The notes under the pieces: generated by a model | Databases searched by the model: none | The model's input: only the letters and a program-made list of their open reading frames with translations | What the model was told of the DNA's origin: nothing | Shown: positions 25,865 to 34,594 of the stretch, in pieces | Position numbering within the stretch: position 1 is the first letter of the stretch | Layout of the letters: every line of letters begins with the position of its first letter | Program-made: the position numbers and the translations under genes | Assembly (NCBI RefSeq): GCF_000783395.1 | Contig: NZ_JSFK01000031.1 | Coordinates: 78,753 to 142,752, forward strand | DNA length: 64,000 bases | Source: Pseudomonas chlororaphis | GTDB taxonomy: Bacteria > Pseudomonadota > Gammaproteobacteria > Pseudomonadales > Pseudomonadaceae | Reading direction: 5' to 3'

Positions 25865-26293
25865 ATGATCTGTAAAGCTTTTACCTACAAGGCAATGGCG
25901 TGGCTCTCGGCGACGCTCATCATGATTTCAGGAGAAACCAGCATGGCAAGCAGCCTCAGACTCGAAGAACCCTCGGCGTTTGCCGGTCACTGGCAGGCAA
26001 CTTTGTCGACTCAAGGCGAAGATCCAAAAGCGCAAAAGCAGCAGGACAAGCCTTCGAACACTTGCCTCTTGGATCTGGCTAAAAACCAAACCCTGGGCCA
26101 AGGCGCCGACTGCCTGGGGGCCTGGCTTGAAGCAACCCCGATCGGCTGGTTTCCCGACCCTGACGGCCTGTCGATCACCGGCAAGGAAGGTTCAAGAATC
26201 CAGTTTTTCAGTCGACAACGTGACGGGTTTTATCAGACTACTTTGAAGTCAGGTCTGGTGATTACCCTTGAACGCGCGGCGCAACAACCTTGA
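25865..26293 (+). CDS. inh: Alkaline protease inhibitor (Inh/AprI family)
   Basis: The protein has 142 aa with an N-terminal hydrophobic signal (MAWLSATLIMISG...) and a mature part starting near SSLRLEEPSAFAGHW. The conserved pair of cysteines (NTCLLDL and ADCLGAW) and the terminal beta-barrel segment match the Inh family, whose N-terminal strand enters the active site of serralysins. It acts in the periplasm to protect the producer from AprA. It lies between aprA and aprD, as in other Pseudomonas apr loci. The start is a little upstream of usual; an ATG further in is possible. Confidence 0.9.
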   Translation: MICKAFTYKAMAWLSATLIMISGETSMASSLRLEEPSAFAGHWQATLSTQGEDPKAQKQQDKPSNTCLLDLAKNQTLGQGADCLGAWLEATPIGWFPDPDGLSITGKEGSRIQFFSRQRDGFYQTTLKSGLVITLERAAQQP

Positions 26294-26496
26294 TTAATCA
26301 GGACGCGACAATCTTTTAATATAAAGCGCCACGCTCTGGTTATAAGAAGCGCGGACGGACAACTGCACCGCAATTAATTAAGCAAGTTGTTATGAAAGTG
26401 TAAGCGGGTACTTGCAAGTCATCTTTCGCAGGTAAGCGGAACATTAATTGAAGCCTCGCCCAAGTGCGGCGGGACCCATCATTTCAGGAAGAATCG

Positions 26497-28272
26497 ATGA
26501 AGATGGCGAAGGCCCCAGCCACCGCTCCCTTATTCAAGGCATTGGCTGACTATAAAAGTATTCTGATCAGCGTCGGCTGCTTTACCGCACTGATTAACGT
26601 GCTGATGCTGGTGCCCTCCATCTACATGCTCCAGGTCTATGACCGGGTGCTGTCGTCGCAGAACGAAACGACCCTGGCGATGCTCTCGCTGATGGTGGTC
26701 GGCTTCTTCGCCTTTATTGGCCTGCTGGAAGTGGTGCGCAGCTTTATCGTGATCCGCATCGGCAGCCAGTTGGAGCGCCGCTTCAACCTGCGCGTTTACC
26801 AAGCGGCGTTCGAACGCAACCTGTTCAAGGGTGAGGGCAACGCCGGGCAGTCGCTGGGCGATCTGACGCACATTCGCCAATTCGTCACCGGCCCGGCGCT
26901 GTTTGCGTTCTTCGATGCGCCGTGGTTCCCGGTCTATCTGTTCGTGATCTACCTGTTCAACGTCTGGCTCGGCGTACTCGCCACGGCGGGCGCATTGCTG
27001 CTGATCGGCCTGGCGTGCCTGAACGAATACATGACTAAAAAGCCGCTGGGCGAAGCCGCCGGTTATTCGCAACAGTCCAGCCAGTTGGCCACCAGCCACT
27101 TGCACAACGCCGAAACCATTCAGGCGATGGGCATGCTCGGTTCCCTGCGCAAGCGCTGGTTCCAGGTGCACTCGCGCTTCCTCGGCCTGCAAAACCAGGC
27201 GAGTGACACCGGTGCGGTGATCAGTTCTGTGAGTAAAACCCTGCGCCTGTGCCTGCAATCGTTGGTGTTGGGGCTGGGTGCTTTGCTGGTGATCAAGGGC
27301 GACATGACCGCCGGGATGATGATCGCCGGTTCGATTCTGATGGGGCGTGTACTGAGCCCGATCGATCAGTTGATTGCCGTGTGGAAGCAGTGGAGCGGGG
27401 CGAAACTGGCTTACCGCCGTCTCGATGCATTGCTGCAAGCGTTCCCGCCCAGCGACGACGCCATGGCGCTGCCGGCGCCGAAAGGCCAGATTACCTTCGA
27501 ACAAGTCAGCGCCGGCCCTCCGGGGCAACGTGCGGCGACCCTGCAAATAGTCAGTTTCAATCTGAATGCCGGCGAAGTGCTCGGCGTGCTCGGTGCTTCC
27601 GGTTCCGGTAAATCGACCCTGGCCCGGGTGCTGGTCGGTGTGTGGCCGACCCTCGGCGGCACCGTGCGTCTTGATGGCGCGGATATTCATCGCTGGAACC
27701 GCGACCAGCTCGGCCCCTACATCGGTTATCTACCGCAAGACATCGAACTGTTCAGCGGCAGCATCGCCGAGAACATTGCCCGTTTCAGCGAGGCCGATCC
27801 GCAGAAAGTCGTTGCCGCCGCGCAACAGGCCGGTGTGCACGAAATGATCCTGCGTCTGCCGCAAGGCTACGACACGCAACTGGGCGAGGATGGCAGTGGC
27901 TTGTCCGGCGGCCAAAAGCAGCGCGTGGCATTGGCGCGGTCGATGTACGGCACGCCGAGTCTGGTGGTGCTGGACGAACCGAATTCCAACCTCGACACCG
28001 TCGGTGAAGCCGCTCTGGCCAGCGCCATCGCCGCGCTCAAAGCGCAAGGCACCACGGTGGTGCTGGTGACGCACCGTTCTTCCGTGCTGGCCCAGGCCGA
28101 CAAGCTGCTGGTCCTCAATGACGGGCGTCTGCAAGCCTTCGGCCAGAGTCAGGATGTGCTCAAAGCGCTTTCCGGCCAGCAAGAACAGCAACGGGAAAAA
28201 CCTGCACCGGCACCGGGCGGGCTCGGCATGAGCCGACAGTATCAGCCCTCGACAAGGAATTCGGGTGTATGA
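26497..28272 (+). CDS. aprD: Type I secretion ABC transporter AprD
   Basis: The protein has 591 aa from the ATG at 26497, after AGGAAG. The N-terminal half has six membrane segments (ILISVGCFTALINVLMLVPS onward). The ATPase domain has Walker A GASGSGKST, the signature LSGGQKQRVALARS and Walker B LVVLDEPNSNLD. It powers export of RTX proteins through AprE and AprF without a periplasmic intermediate. Likely substrates are AprA and the two lipases in this locus. Its stop overlaps the aprE start by ATGA. Confidence 0.95.
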   Translation: MKMAKAPATAPLFKALADYKSILISVGCFTALINVLMLVPSIYMLQVYDRVLSSQNETTLAMLSLMVVGFFAFIGLLEVVRSFIVIRIGSQLERRFNLRVYQAAFERNLFKGEGNAGQSLGDLTHIRQFVTGPALFAFFDAPWFPVYLFVIYLFNVWLGVLATAGALLLIGLACLNEYMTKKPLGEAAGYSQQSSQLATSHLHNAETIQAMGMLGSLRKRWFQVHSRFLGLQNQASDTGAVISSVSKTLRLCLQSLVLGLGALLVIKGDMTAGMMIAGSILMGRVLSPIDQLIAVWKQWSGAKLAYRRLDALLQAFPPSDDAMALPAPKGQITFEQVSAGPPGQRAATLQIVSFNLNAGEVLGVLGASGSGKSTLARVLVGVWPTLGGTVRLDGADIHRWNRDQLGPYIGYLPQDIELFSGSIAENIARFSEADPQKVVAAAQQAGVHEMILRLPQGYDTQLGEDGSGLSGGQKQRVALARSMYGTPSLVVLDEPNSNLDTVGEAALASAIAALKAQGTTVVLVTHRSSVLAQADKLLVLNDGRLQAFGQSQDVLKALSGQQEQQREKPAPAPGGLGMSRQYQPSTRNSGV

Positions 28273-29618
28273 GCAGCGCAAGCATGAACACTGAAAACGA
28301 AGCGACAATGGAACACGCCTACATCACTGAACGCCCGGAGCGCGATGCGAAGTTTTTCGCGCGCATGGGCTGGATTCTGGCGATCGTCGGCGCCGGCAGC
28401 TTCTTCACCTGGGCGGCGTTGGCGCCGCTGGATCAAGGTATTCCGGTGCAAGGCACGGTCGTCGTGTCGGGCAAACGCAAAGCCGTGCAGTCGATGAGCA
28501 GCGGCGTGGTCAGCCGGATTCTGGTGCGCGAAGGCGAGATCGTGAAGCAGGGCCAACCGCTGTTCCGCCTCGATCAGACGCAAGTTGCCGCTGATGTGCA
28601 GTCGCTGCAAGCGCAGTACCGCATGGCTTGGGCCAGCCTTGCGCGCTGGCAGGCCGAGCGCGACAACCTCAAGCAAGTGACCTTTCCCGCCGAGCTGAGC
28701 AATGACCCGGATCCGCGTCTGGCACTGGTGCTGGAAGGTCAACGGCAACTGTTCAGCAGCCGTCGCGAGGCGTACTACCGCGAACAGGCCGGATTGCGTG
28801 CGAGCATCGAAGGCGCCACCGCGCAACTGGCCGGCATGCGCCGCGCCCGTACCGATCTGAATGCCCAGGCCGACTCGCTGCAGCAACAGTTGAGCAACCT
28901 GCAACCGCTGGCTGACAACGGCTACATCCCGCGCAACCGTTTGATGGAATACCAGCGTCAACTGTCGCAGGTGCAGCAGCAACTGGCGGAAAACACCGGT
29001 GAAAGCGGCCGGGTCGAGCAGGGCATCCTCGAGTCGCGCCTGAAGCTGCAACAGCACGGCGAGGAATACCAGAAGGAAGTCCGCACGCAACTGGCCGATG
29101 CGCAGTTGAAGAGCGTGACCCTGTCGGAGCAACTGACTTCCGCCGGTTTCGACCTGCAACACAGCGAAATCATCGCCACCGCTGACGGTGTGGCAGTCAA
29201 CCTCGGCGTGCACACCGAAGGCGCTGTGGTGCGTCAGGGTGAAACCCTGTTGGAAATTGTTCCGCAAGGCACCCGGCTGGAAGTGGAAGGGCACTTGCCG
29301 ATCAACCTGATCGACAAGGTTGGCGCGCATTTGCCGGTGGACATTCTGTTTACCGCGTTCAACCAGAGCAAAACTCCGCGCGTTCCGGGTGAAGTCAGCC
29401 TGATTTCCGCCGACCAGATGGTCGATGAAAAAACCGGCGTGCCGTACTACGTGCTGCGCAGCAGCGTCAGCGATCAGGCCATGGAAAAACTCAACGGTCT
29501 GGTGATCAAGCCCGGCATGCCGGCAGAAATGTTCGTGCGCACCGGCGAACGTTCACTCCTCAATTATCTGTTCAAACCGCTGCTCGACCGGGCCGGCTCC
29601 GCGTTGACCGAGGAATAA
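28269..29618 (+). CDS. aprE: Type I secretion membrane-fusion protein AprE
   Basis: The protein has 449 aa of the HlyD family. A short cytoplasmic tail is followed by one membrane segment (MGWILAIVGAGSFFTWAAL, ~35-53), then a lipoyl-like half, long coiled coils (~150-290, Gln/Leu-rich) and a beta-barrel region ending in the typical TGERSLLNYLFKPLLDR. It spans the periplasm between AprD and AprF. It starts inside the end of aprD (ATGA), and aprF begins 2 bases after its stop. Confidence 0.95.
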   Translation: MSSASMNTENEATMEHAYITERPERDAKFFARMGWILAIVGAGSFFTWAALAPLDQGIPVQGTVVVSGKRKAVQSMSSGVVSRILVREGEIVKQGQPLFRLDQTQVAADVQSLQAQYRMAWASLARWQAERDNLKQVTFPAELSNDPDPRLALVLEGQRQLFSSRREAYYREQAGLRASIEGATAQLAGMRRARTDLNAQADSLQQQLSNLQPLADNGYIPRNRLMEYQRQLSQVQQQLAENTGESGRVEQGILESRLKLQQHGEEYQKEVRTQLADAQLKSVTLSEQLTSAGFDLQHSEIIATADGVAVNLGVHTEGAVVRQGETLLEIVPQGTRLEVEGHLPINLIDKVGAHLPVDILFTAFNQSKTPRVPGEVSLISADQMVDEKTGVPYYVLRSSVSDQAMEKLNGLVIKPGMPAEMFVRTGERSLLNYLFKPLLDRAGSALTEE

Positions 29619-29620
29619 GG

Positions 29621-30991
29621 ATGTTCGGCTGTATGAATAAGCTTTCCATGCTCGGCGCGGCAATGATGCTGCTCGCGAGTCACTCAGCAGTAGCGGCCAT
29701 GGGGCCGTTCGAAATCTACGAACAGGCGTTGCGCAATGACCCGGTGTTCCTCGGCGCGATCAAGGAACGTGATGCGGGCCTGGAAAACCGGGCGATTGGC
29801 CGCGCCGGCCTGTTGCCGCGCATTGGTTACACCTACAACAAGGGCCGTAACTCGTCGAAAGCTACGTCTCTCGATGAGCGCGCGCGTAATCGTACCGATG
29901 ACCGCAATTACAGCAGTTACGGCTCGGCCCTGACCCTGCAACAACCGCTGCTCGACTACGAGGCTTATGCCGCGTATCGCAAAGGTGTCGCGCAGTCGTT
30001 GTTCGCTGACGAAAACTTTCGCGGCAAGAGTCAGGAGTTGCTGGTTCGCGTGCTGGACAACTACACCAAGGCGTTGTTTGCGCAGGATCAGATCGACATC
30101 GCTCAGGCGAAAAAGAAGGCCTACGAGCAGCAGTTCCAGCAGAACGAACACATGTTCAAGCAGGGCGAGGGCACGCGCACCGACATTCTCGAGGCTGAGT
30201 CGCGCTATGAACTGGCGACCGCCGAGGAGATCGAGGCGCGTAATGAGCAGGACGCCGCGTTGCGTGAGCTGGGTGCACTGGTCGGCACTCCGGCGGTGGA
30301 TATTGGTGATCTGGCGCCGCTGGACCAGAATTTCCAGACCTTCGCGCTGATGCCGGCCAATTACGACACCTGGCACGAAATGGCGGTGAGCAATAACCCG
30401 AATCTGGCTTCGCAACGCCAGGCCGTGGAAGTTGCGCGTTATGAGGTGGAGCGCAATCGCGCCGGGCATCTGCCGAAAATCAATGCCTACGCCTCGATGC
30501 GCCAGAACGAATCGGAAAGCGGCAACACCTACAACCAGCGCTACGAAACCAACACCATTGGTTTTGAAGTGAGCGTGCCGTTGTATGCCGGTGGCGGGGT
30601 GTCGGCCTCCACGCGTCAGGCCAGTCGCACGATGGAACAGGCGGAGTACGAGCTGGATGGCAAGACGCGTGAAACGCTGATCGAACTGCGGCGGCAGTTC
30701 AGCGCTTGCCTGTCCGGGGTGAGCAAACTGCGCGCTTATCAGAAGGCGTTGAGCTCGGCGGAAGCGCTGGTGGTGTCGACCAAGCAGAGCATTCTCGGTG
30801 GTGAGCGGACCAACCTCGACGCGTTGAACGCCGAGCAGCAACTGTTTACCACCCGCCGCGATCTGGCGCAGGCGCGGTACGACTATCTGATGGCCTGGAC
30901 CAAGTTGCATTACTACGCCGGTACCTTGAACGAGCAGGATCTGGCGCGGGTGGATGAGGCTTTTGTGGTCGCTCACCAGCCCTCACCCTAA
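29621..30991 (+). CDS. aprF: TolC-family outer-membrane channel AprF
   Basis: The protein has 456 aa with a signal peptide (MNKLSMLGAAMMLLASHSAVA). Two TolC-like repeats follow, each with long helices and strand pairs (FEIYEQALRNDPVFLGA near 28-45; SNNPNLASQRQAVEVARYEVE in the second half). It forms the trimeric outer-membrane tunnel of the AprDEF exporter. It is the last gene of the tightly packed aprDEF set; a repeat-filled gap separates it from the autotransporter genes. Confidence 0.94.
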   Translation: MFGCMNKLSMLGAAMMLLASHSAVAAMGPFEIYEQALRNDPVFLGAIKERDAGLENRAIGRAGLLPRIGYTYNKGRNSSKATSLDERARNRTDDRNYSSYGSALTLQQPLLDYEAYAAYRKGVAQSLFADENFRGKSQELLVRVLDNYTKALFAQDQIDIAQAKKKAYEQQFQQNEHMFKQGEGTRTDILEAESRYELATAEEIEARNEQDAALRELGALVGTPAVDIGDLAPLDQNFQTFALMPANYDTWHEMAVSNNPNLASQRQAVEVARYEVERNRAGHLPKINAYASMRQNESESGNTYNQRYETNTIGFEVSVPLYAGGGVSASTRQASRTMEQAEYELDGKTRETLIELRRQFSACLSGVSKLRAYQKALSSAEALVVSTKQSILGGERTNLDALNAEQQLFTTRRDLAQARYDYLMAWTKLHYYAGTLNEQDLARVDEAFVVAHQPSP

Positions 30992-31080
30992 CCCTCCCGA
31001 AACGTCGGACCGCCCAAAGGGAGAGGGGACCGATCCGGGGATATTGCAGAAGTACACCGACCTGACCGAGCACCACCGAA

Positions 31081-31502
31081 TCCAACATCGACCCGGTTTT
31101 CCAGGTCGATGCATGACGCAAGACCCCGCGGTCAGCTCCCTCTCCCTCAGGGAGAGGGCAGGGGTGAGGGAATGGGCTTTACCGAATCCACAATCGACGC
31201 ATTTTTCCAGGTCGATGAATGACGCAAGACCCCTCGGTCAGCTCCCTCTCCCTCAGGGAGAGGGCTGGGGTGAGGGAATGGGCTTTACCGAATCCACAAT
31301 CGACGCATTTTTCCAGGTCGATGCATGACGCAAGACCCCTCGGTCAGCCCCCTCTCCCTCAGGGAGAGGGCTGGGGTGAGGGAAATGCTCTACCGAATCC
31401 ACAATCGACGCGGTTTTCCAGGTCGATGAATGACGCAAGACCCCTCGGTCAGCTCCCTCTCCTGGGGGAGAGGGCTGGGGTGAGGGGAACAGGCAACACC
31501 GC
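31081..31502. repeat. Four tandem ~106-bp repeats between aprF and the first autotransporter
   Basis: Units start at 31081, 31187, 31293 and 31398 and are 105-106 bp long. Each has TCCACAATCGACGC-like sequence, then CAGGTCGATG, GACGCAAGACCCC and an inverted CCCTCTCC/GGAGAGGG hairpin followed by GGGGTGAGGG. Differences between units are few. The 30992-31080 part carries a decayed relative of the hairpin. The rest of the 550-bp gap holds no gene; frames across it are repeat artefacts because 106 is not a multiple of 3. The core belongs to a hairpin family also seen at 49226-49434. Confidence 0.9.
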
Positions 31503-31541
31503 AGATGACCCTGCATAAAACAATAAAAGTGAGTGGTGAAC

Positions 31542-34493
31542 ATGGAAGTAAGTATCAAGCCGATTTCGGTTGGCACCCTGCTGCTTGTGATTTCTGCAAC
31601 CCAGGCCCAGGCGCAATACCTCGAAACCGGCCAACCCGGCGATGCCGCCAGTTGGCGCAGCGCCGAATTCCTCCGCGACTGGGGCTTGAGCCGAATGCAA
31701 ACCGAGCAAGCCTATGCCGCCGGCATCACCGGCCAAGGCGTGAAAATCGGTGCCCTCGACTCCGGTTTCGATGCCGCCCACCCGGAATTCGCCACTGACC
31801 GTTACCACCCGGTGCTGGCCAGCGGCAGCTACATCGACGGCGCACTGTTCAACGTCGATGGCACTATTAACCCCAACAACGACTCCCACGGCACCCACGT
31901 GGTCGGCACGATGGGCGCCTCACGTGATGGCAGTGGCATGCACGGCGTGGCGTACAACGCACAAATCTACGTCGGCAACACCAACAAGAACGACAGCTTC
32001 CTGTTTGGCCCCAATCCCGATCCACGCTATTTCAAAGCGGTCTATGACGCCCTCGCGGATGCCGGCGTGCGCGCGATCAACAACAGCTGGGGCAGCCAGC
32101 CGCCGGATGTCAGCTACCGCACCCTGGCCGATCTGCACGCCGCGTACGCCCAGCACTGGAACAAAGGCACCTGGCTCGACGCGGCAGCGGAGGTGTCCCG
32201 ACGCGGTGTGATCAACGTGTTCAGCGCCGGCAACAGCGGCTATCCGAATGCCAGTGTGCGTTCGGCGTTGCCGTACTTTCAGCCGGACCTTGAAGGTCAC
32301 TGGCTGGCGGTGTCGGGCCTCGATCAGAGCAATCAGCAGAAGTACAACCAGTGCGGTCTCGCCAAATACTGGTGCATCACCACGCCGGGGGCGAAGATCG
32401 ACAGCACCATTCCCGGTGGTGATTACGCGATCAAGTCCGGCACCTCGATGTCGGCGCCCCATGCAACCGGGGCACTGGCGCTGGTGATGGAGCGCTACCC
32501 GTACATGAACAATCAGCAGGCGCTCGAAGTGCTGCTGACCACCGCGACGCAACTGGATGGCTCGGTCACCGATGCCCCAATCGAACGGGTCGGTTGGGGC
32601 GTGGCCAATCTGAACCGGGCGATGCGCGGGCCGGGGCAGTTGCTCGGTGCGTTTGACGCCAGCCTTGCGGCAGGGCAGCGCGATGTCTGGAGCAATGACA
32701 TCTCCGACAAGGCGCTGATTCAACGCCAAAGTGAAGACCTCGCCGAGCACACAGCCTGGCAGCAAACCCTGCAAGACAAAGGCTGGCAAAACGGCGTTGC
32801 TGCCGACGCCAGTCAGCAGGATCAGACCGATTACGCAGTCGGCAGCGCCCGTGACGCAGCGGCGGCAAGCCGGGTGTATCAAGGCAGCCTGATCAAATCC
32901 GGTGGCGGGCAGTTGATCCTCACCGGCGCAAACACTTATCGCGGTGCGACCACGGTCAATGGCGGCTTGCTCACGGTCAACGGTTCGCTGACTTCTGCCG
33001 TGACGGTCAACGACAGCGGCACCCTCGGCGGTTCCGGGCGAATCGCCGCGCTGCTCGTCAACAGCGGCGCTCGCGTAGCGCCGGGCAACTCCATCGGCAC
33101 CTTGAACGTGGCCGGTGATGTGACCTTCGCGCCGGGTTCGACCTACGCCGTCGAGTTGTCGCCGACCAGCAGCGACCGCATCGTTGCCGGCGGCACCGCC
33201 AACATCAGCGGCGCCACCGTCAGCCTGTCGCTGGAAAACAGCCCGACGCTGCTCAGCACCACCGAAGCGCAAAGCCTGCTCGGTCGCCAGTACGACATCC
33301 TGCAAGCGGCCGGTGGCATTCAGGGCCAGTTTGGCGCGGTATTGCCGAATTACCTGTTTATCGGCGGCAGCCTCGACTACGCCGCCAACACTATTCAACT
33401 GAACGTCGAACGTAACGCGACAACCTTCGCCAGCGTCGGTCAGACACCGAATCAACGCTCGGTGGCGGCTGCCATCGAAGGCCTGGGCGCCGGCAATTCG
33501 GTGTACGAAAGCCTGTTGCGCTCACCTGATGCGGGTTCCGCGCAACAAGCCTTCCAGCAACTGAGTGGCGAAATCTACCCGGCGTTGAGTTCGATGCTGA
33601 TCAATGACAGCCGCCAATTGCGCGATGCGGTGGGCGAGCGTCTGCACGACACCAACGCCGCACAAAGCAACGGCTGGATCAAAGCCCTCGGGGCTTGGGG
33701 CAAGACCGATTCAAGCCATGACACGGCCGGCTATAACACTTCGATCGGCGGTCTGCTGGCTGGTGTCGACGGCGCGCTGGACGAGCAGACCCGCATCGGT
33801 CTGGTCACCGGTTACAGCGATAGCTCATTGAGCATGGGCTCGGGCACGCATTCCTCGGCCAAGGTCGACAGCTATCACCTGGGCGCATACGCCGGTCATG
33901 CAATCGGCGCCTGGCGCTTGAGTACCGGCGCGGCCTACAGCTGGCATCGCGCCGATGTGAAGCGCGATCTGCAATACGGCGACGTCAGTGGCAAACAGAA
34001 AGCCAAGGTCGATGCGGCAACCACGCAAGTGTTCGGTGAGGCGGCTTACCGCTTGCACCTGCAACCGCTGGCGCTGGAGCCATTCGCCAATCTGGCCTAT
34101 GTGCACCTGGACACCGAAGGTCTGACCGAGAAGGGCGATGCTGCCGCGCTGAAAAGCTCGGGCGATCAACGTGACGCCGTGCTGAGCACCCTCGGCGTGC
34201 GGGCGATCAAGACCTTCAATCTTTCGCCTGCGCAATCACTCGACGTCAGCGGCCACCTCGGCTGGCAGCACAGCCTCAGCGACATCGATTCCGAACAGCA
34301 CCTGCGCTTTGCCAGCGGCGGCACACCTTACGCGGTGGAGAGTTCGGCGCTGGTGCGCGATGCCGCGCTGGTTGGCGTGCAGGCCAGCCTCGCGTTGAGC
34401 AAAGCCGTGCGCGTCAACCTTGATTACAACGGACAACTGGCCAGTCGCGAGAAAAGCCACGGCGTCGGGCTGAGCCTGAACTGGCAGTTCTAA
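31542..34493 (+). CDS. Autotransporter subtilisin-type serine protease (first copy)
   Basis: The protein has 983 aa from the ATG at 31542 (a GTG pair just upstream is in frame). After a signal peptide ending in AQAQA comes an S8 protease domain with triad D73 (ALDSG), H116 (SHGTHVVG) and S302 (GTSMSAPH). Residues ~445-520 hold beta-helix repeats of the passenger-associated type (GGGQLILTGANTYRGATTVNG). The C-terminal ~270 residues are a beta-barrel with YHLGAYAGH strands ending in WQF. It crosses the outer membrane by itself (type Va) rather than via AprDEF. Equivalent to the serine protease homologues PspA/PspB or PrtA/PrtB reported in P. chlororaphis and P. fluorescens lipase loci. Confidence 0.92.
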   Translation: MEVSIKPISVGTLLLVISATQAQAQYLETGQPGDAASWRSAEFLRDWGLSRMQTEQAYAAGITGQGVKIGALDSGFDAAHPEFATDRYHPVLASGSYIDGALFNVDGTINPNNDSHGTHVVGTMGASRDGSGMHGVAYNAQIYVGNTNKNDSFLFGPNPDPRYFKAVYDALADAGVRAINNSWGSQPPDVSYRTLADLHAAYAQHWNKGTWLDAAAEVSRRGVINVFSAGNSGYPNASVRSALPYFQPDLEGHWLAVSGLDQSNQQKYNQCGLAKYWCITTPGAKIDSTIPGGDYAIKSGTSMSAPHATGALALVMERYPYMNNQQALEVLLTTATQLDGSVTDAPIERVGWGVANLNRAMRGPGQLLGAFDASLAAGQRDVWSNDISDKALIQRQSEDLAEHTAWQQTLQDKGWQNGVAADASQQDQTDYAVGSARDAAAASRVYQGSLIKSGGGQLILTGANTYRGATTVNGGLLTVNGSLTSAVTVNDSGTLGGSGRIAALLVNSGARVAPGNSIGTLNVAGDVTFAPGSTYAVELSPTSSDRIVAGGTANISGATVSLSLENSPTLLSTTEAQSLLGRQYDILQAAGGIQGQFGAVLPNYLFIGGSLDYAANTIQLNVERNATTFASVGQTPNQRSVAAAIEGLGAGNSVYESLLRSPDAGSAQQAFQQLSGEIYPALSSMLINDSRQLRDAVGERLHDTNAAQSNGWIKALGAWGKTDSSHDTAGYNTSIGGLLAGVDGALDEQTRIGLVTGYSDSSLSMGSGTHSSAKVDSYHLGAYAGHAIGAWRLSTGAAYSWHRADVKRDLQYGDVSGKQKAKVDAATTQVFGEAAYRLHLQPLALEPFANLAYVHLDTEGLTEKGDAAALKSSGDQRDAVLSTLGVRAIKTFNLSPAQSLDVSGHLGWQHSLSDIDSEQHLRFASGGTPYAVESSALVRDAALVGVQASLALSKAVRVNLDYNGQLASREKSHGVGLSLNWQF

Positions 34494-34506
34494 CCGCTGT
34501 GCTCCG

Positions 34507-34535
34507 ATCGTTCCCACGCGGAGCGTGGGAACGAT
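34507..34535. repeat. REP-type hairpin (GTTCCCACGC family)
   Basis: ATCGTTCCCACGC and GCGTGGGAACGAT pair perfectly around GGA, 14 bases after the first autotransporter gene. It may act as an mRNA stabiliser between the two protease genes. A diverged compound copy is at 42106-42214. Confidence 0.85.
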
Positions 34536-34594
34536 CATCGCCCTCAGTGGCAACGATCAGGATTTTTCGCAACATCACTAAGGAAGGTCGCTGG

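Noticed and set aside
31081..31502. Tandem repeats as a CRISPR array
   Set aside because: The 106-bp units are contiguous with no unique spacers, and no cas genes are present.
31219..31518. Small protein with SLSLRERAGVRE repeats
   Set aside because: The frame is produced by the tandem DNA repeats, shifts between units and has no ribosome-binding site; it is repeat sequence.
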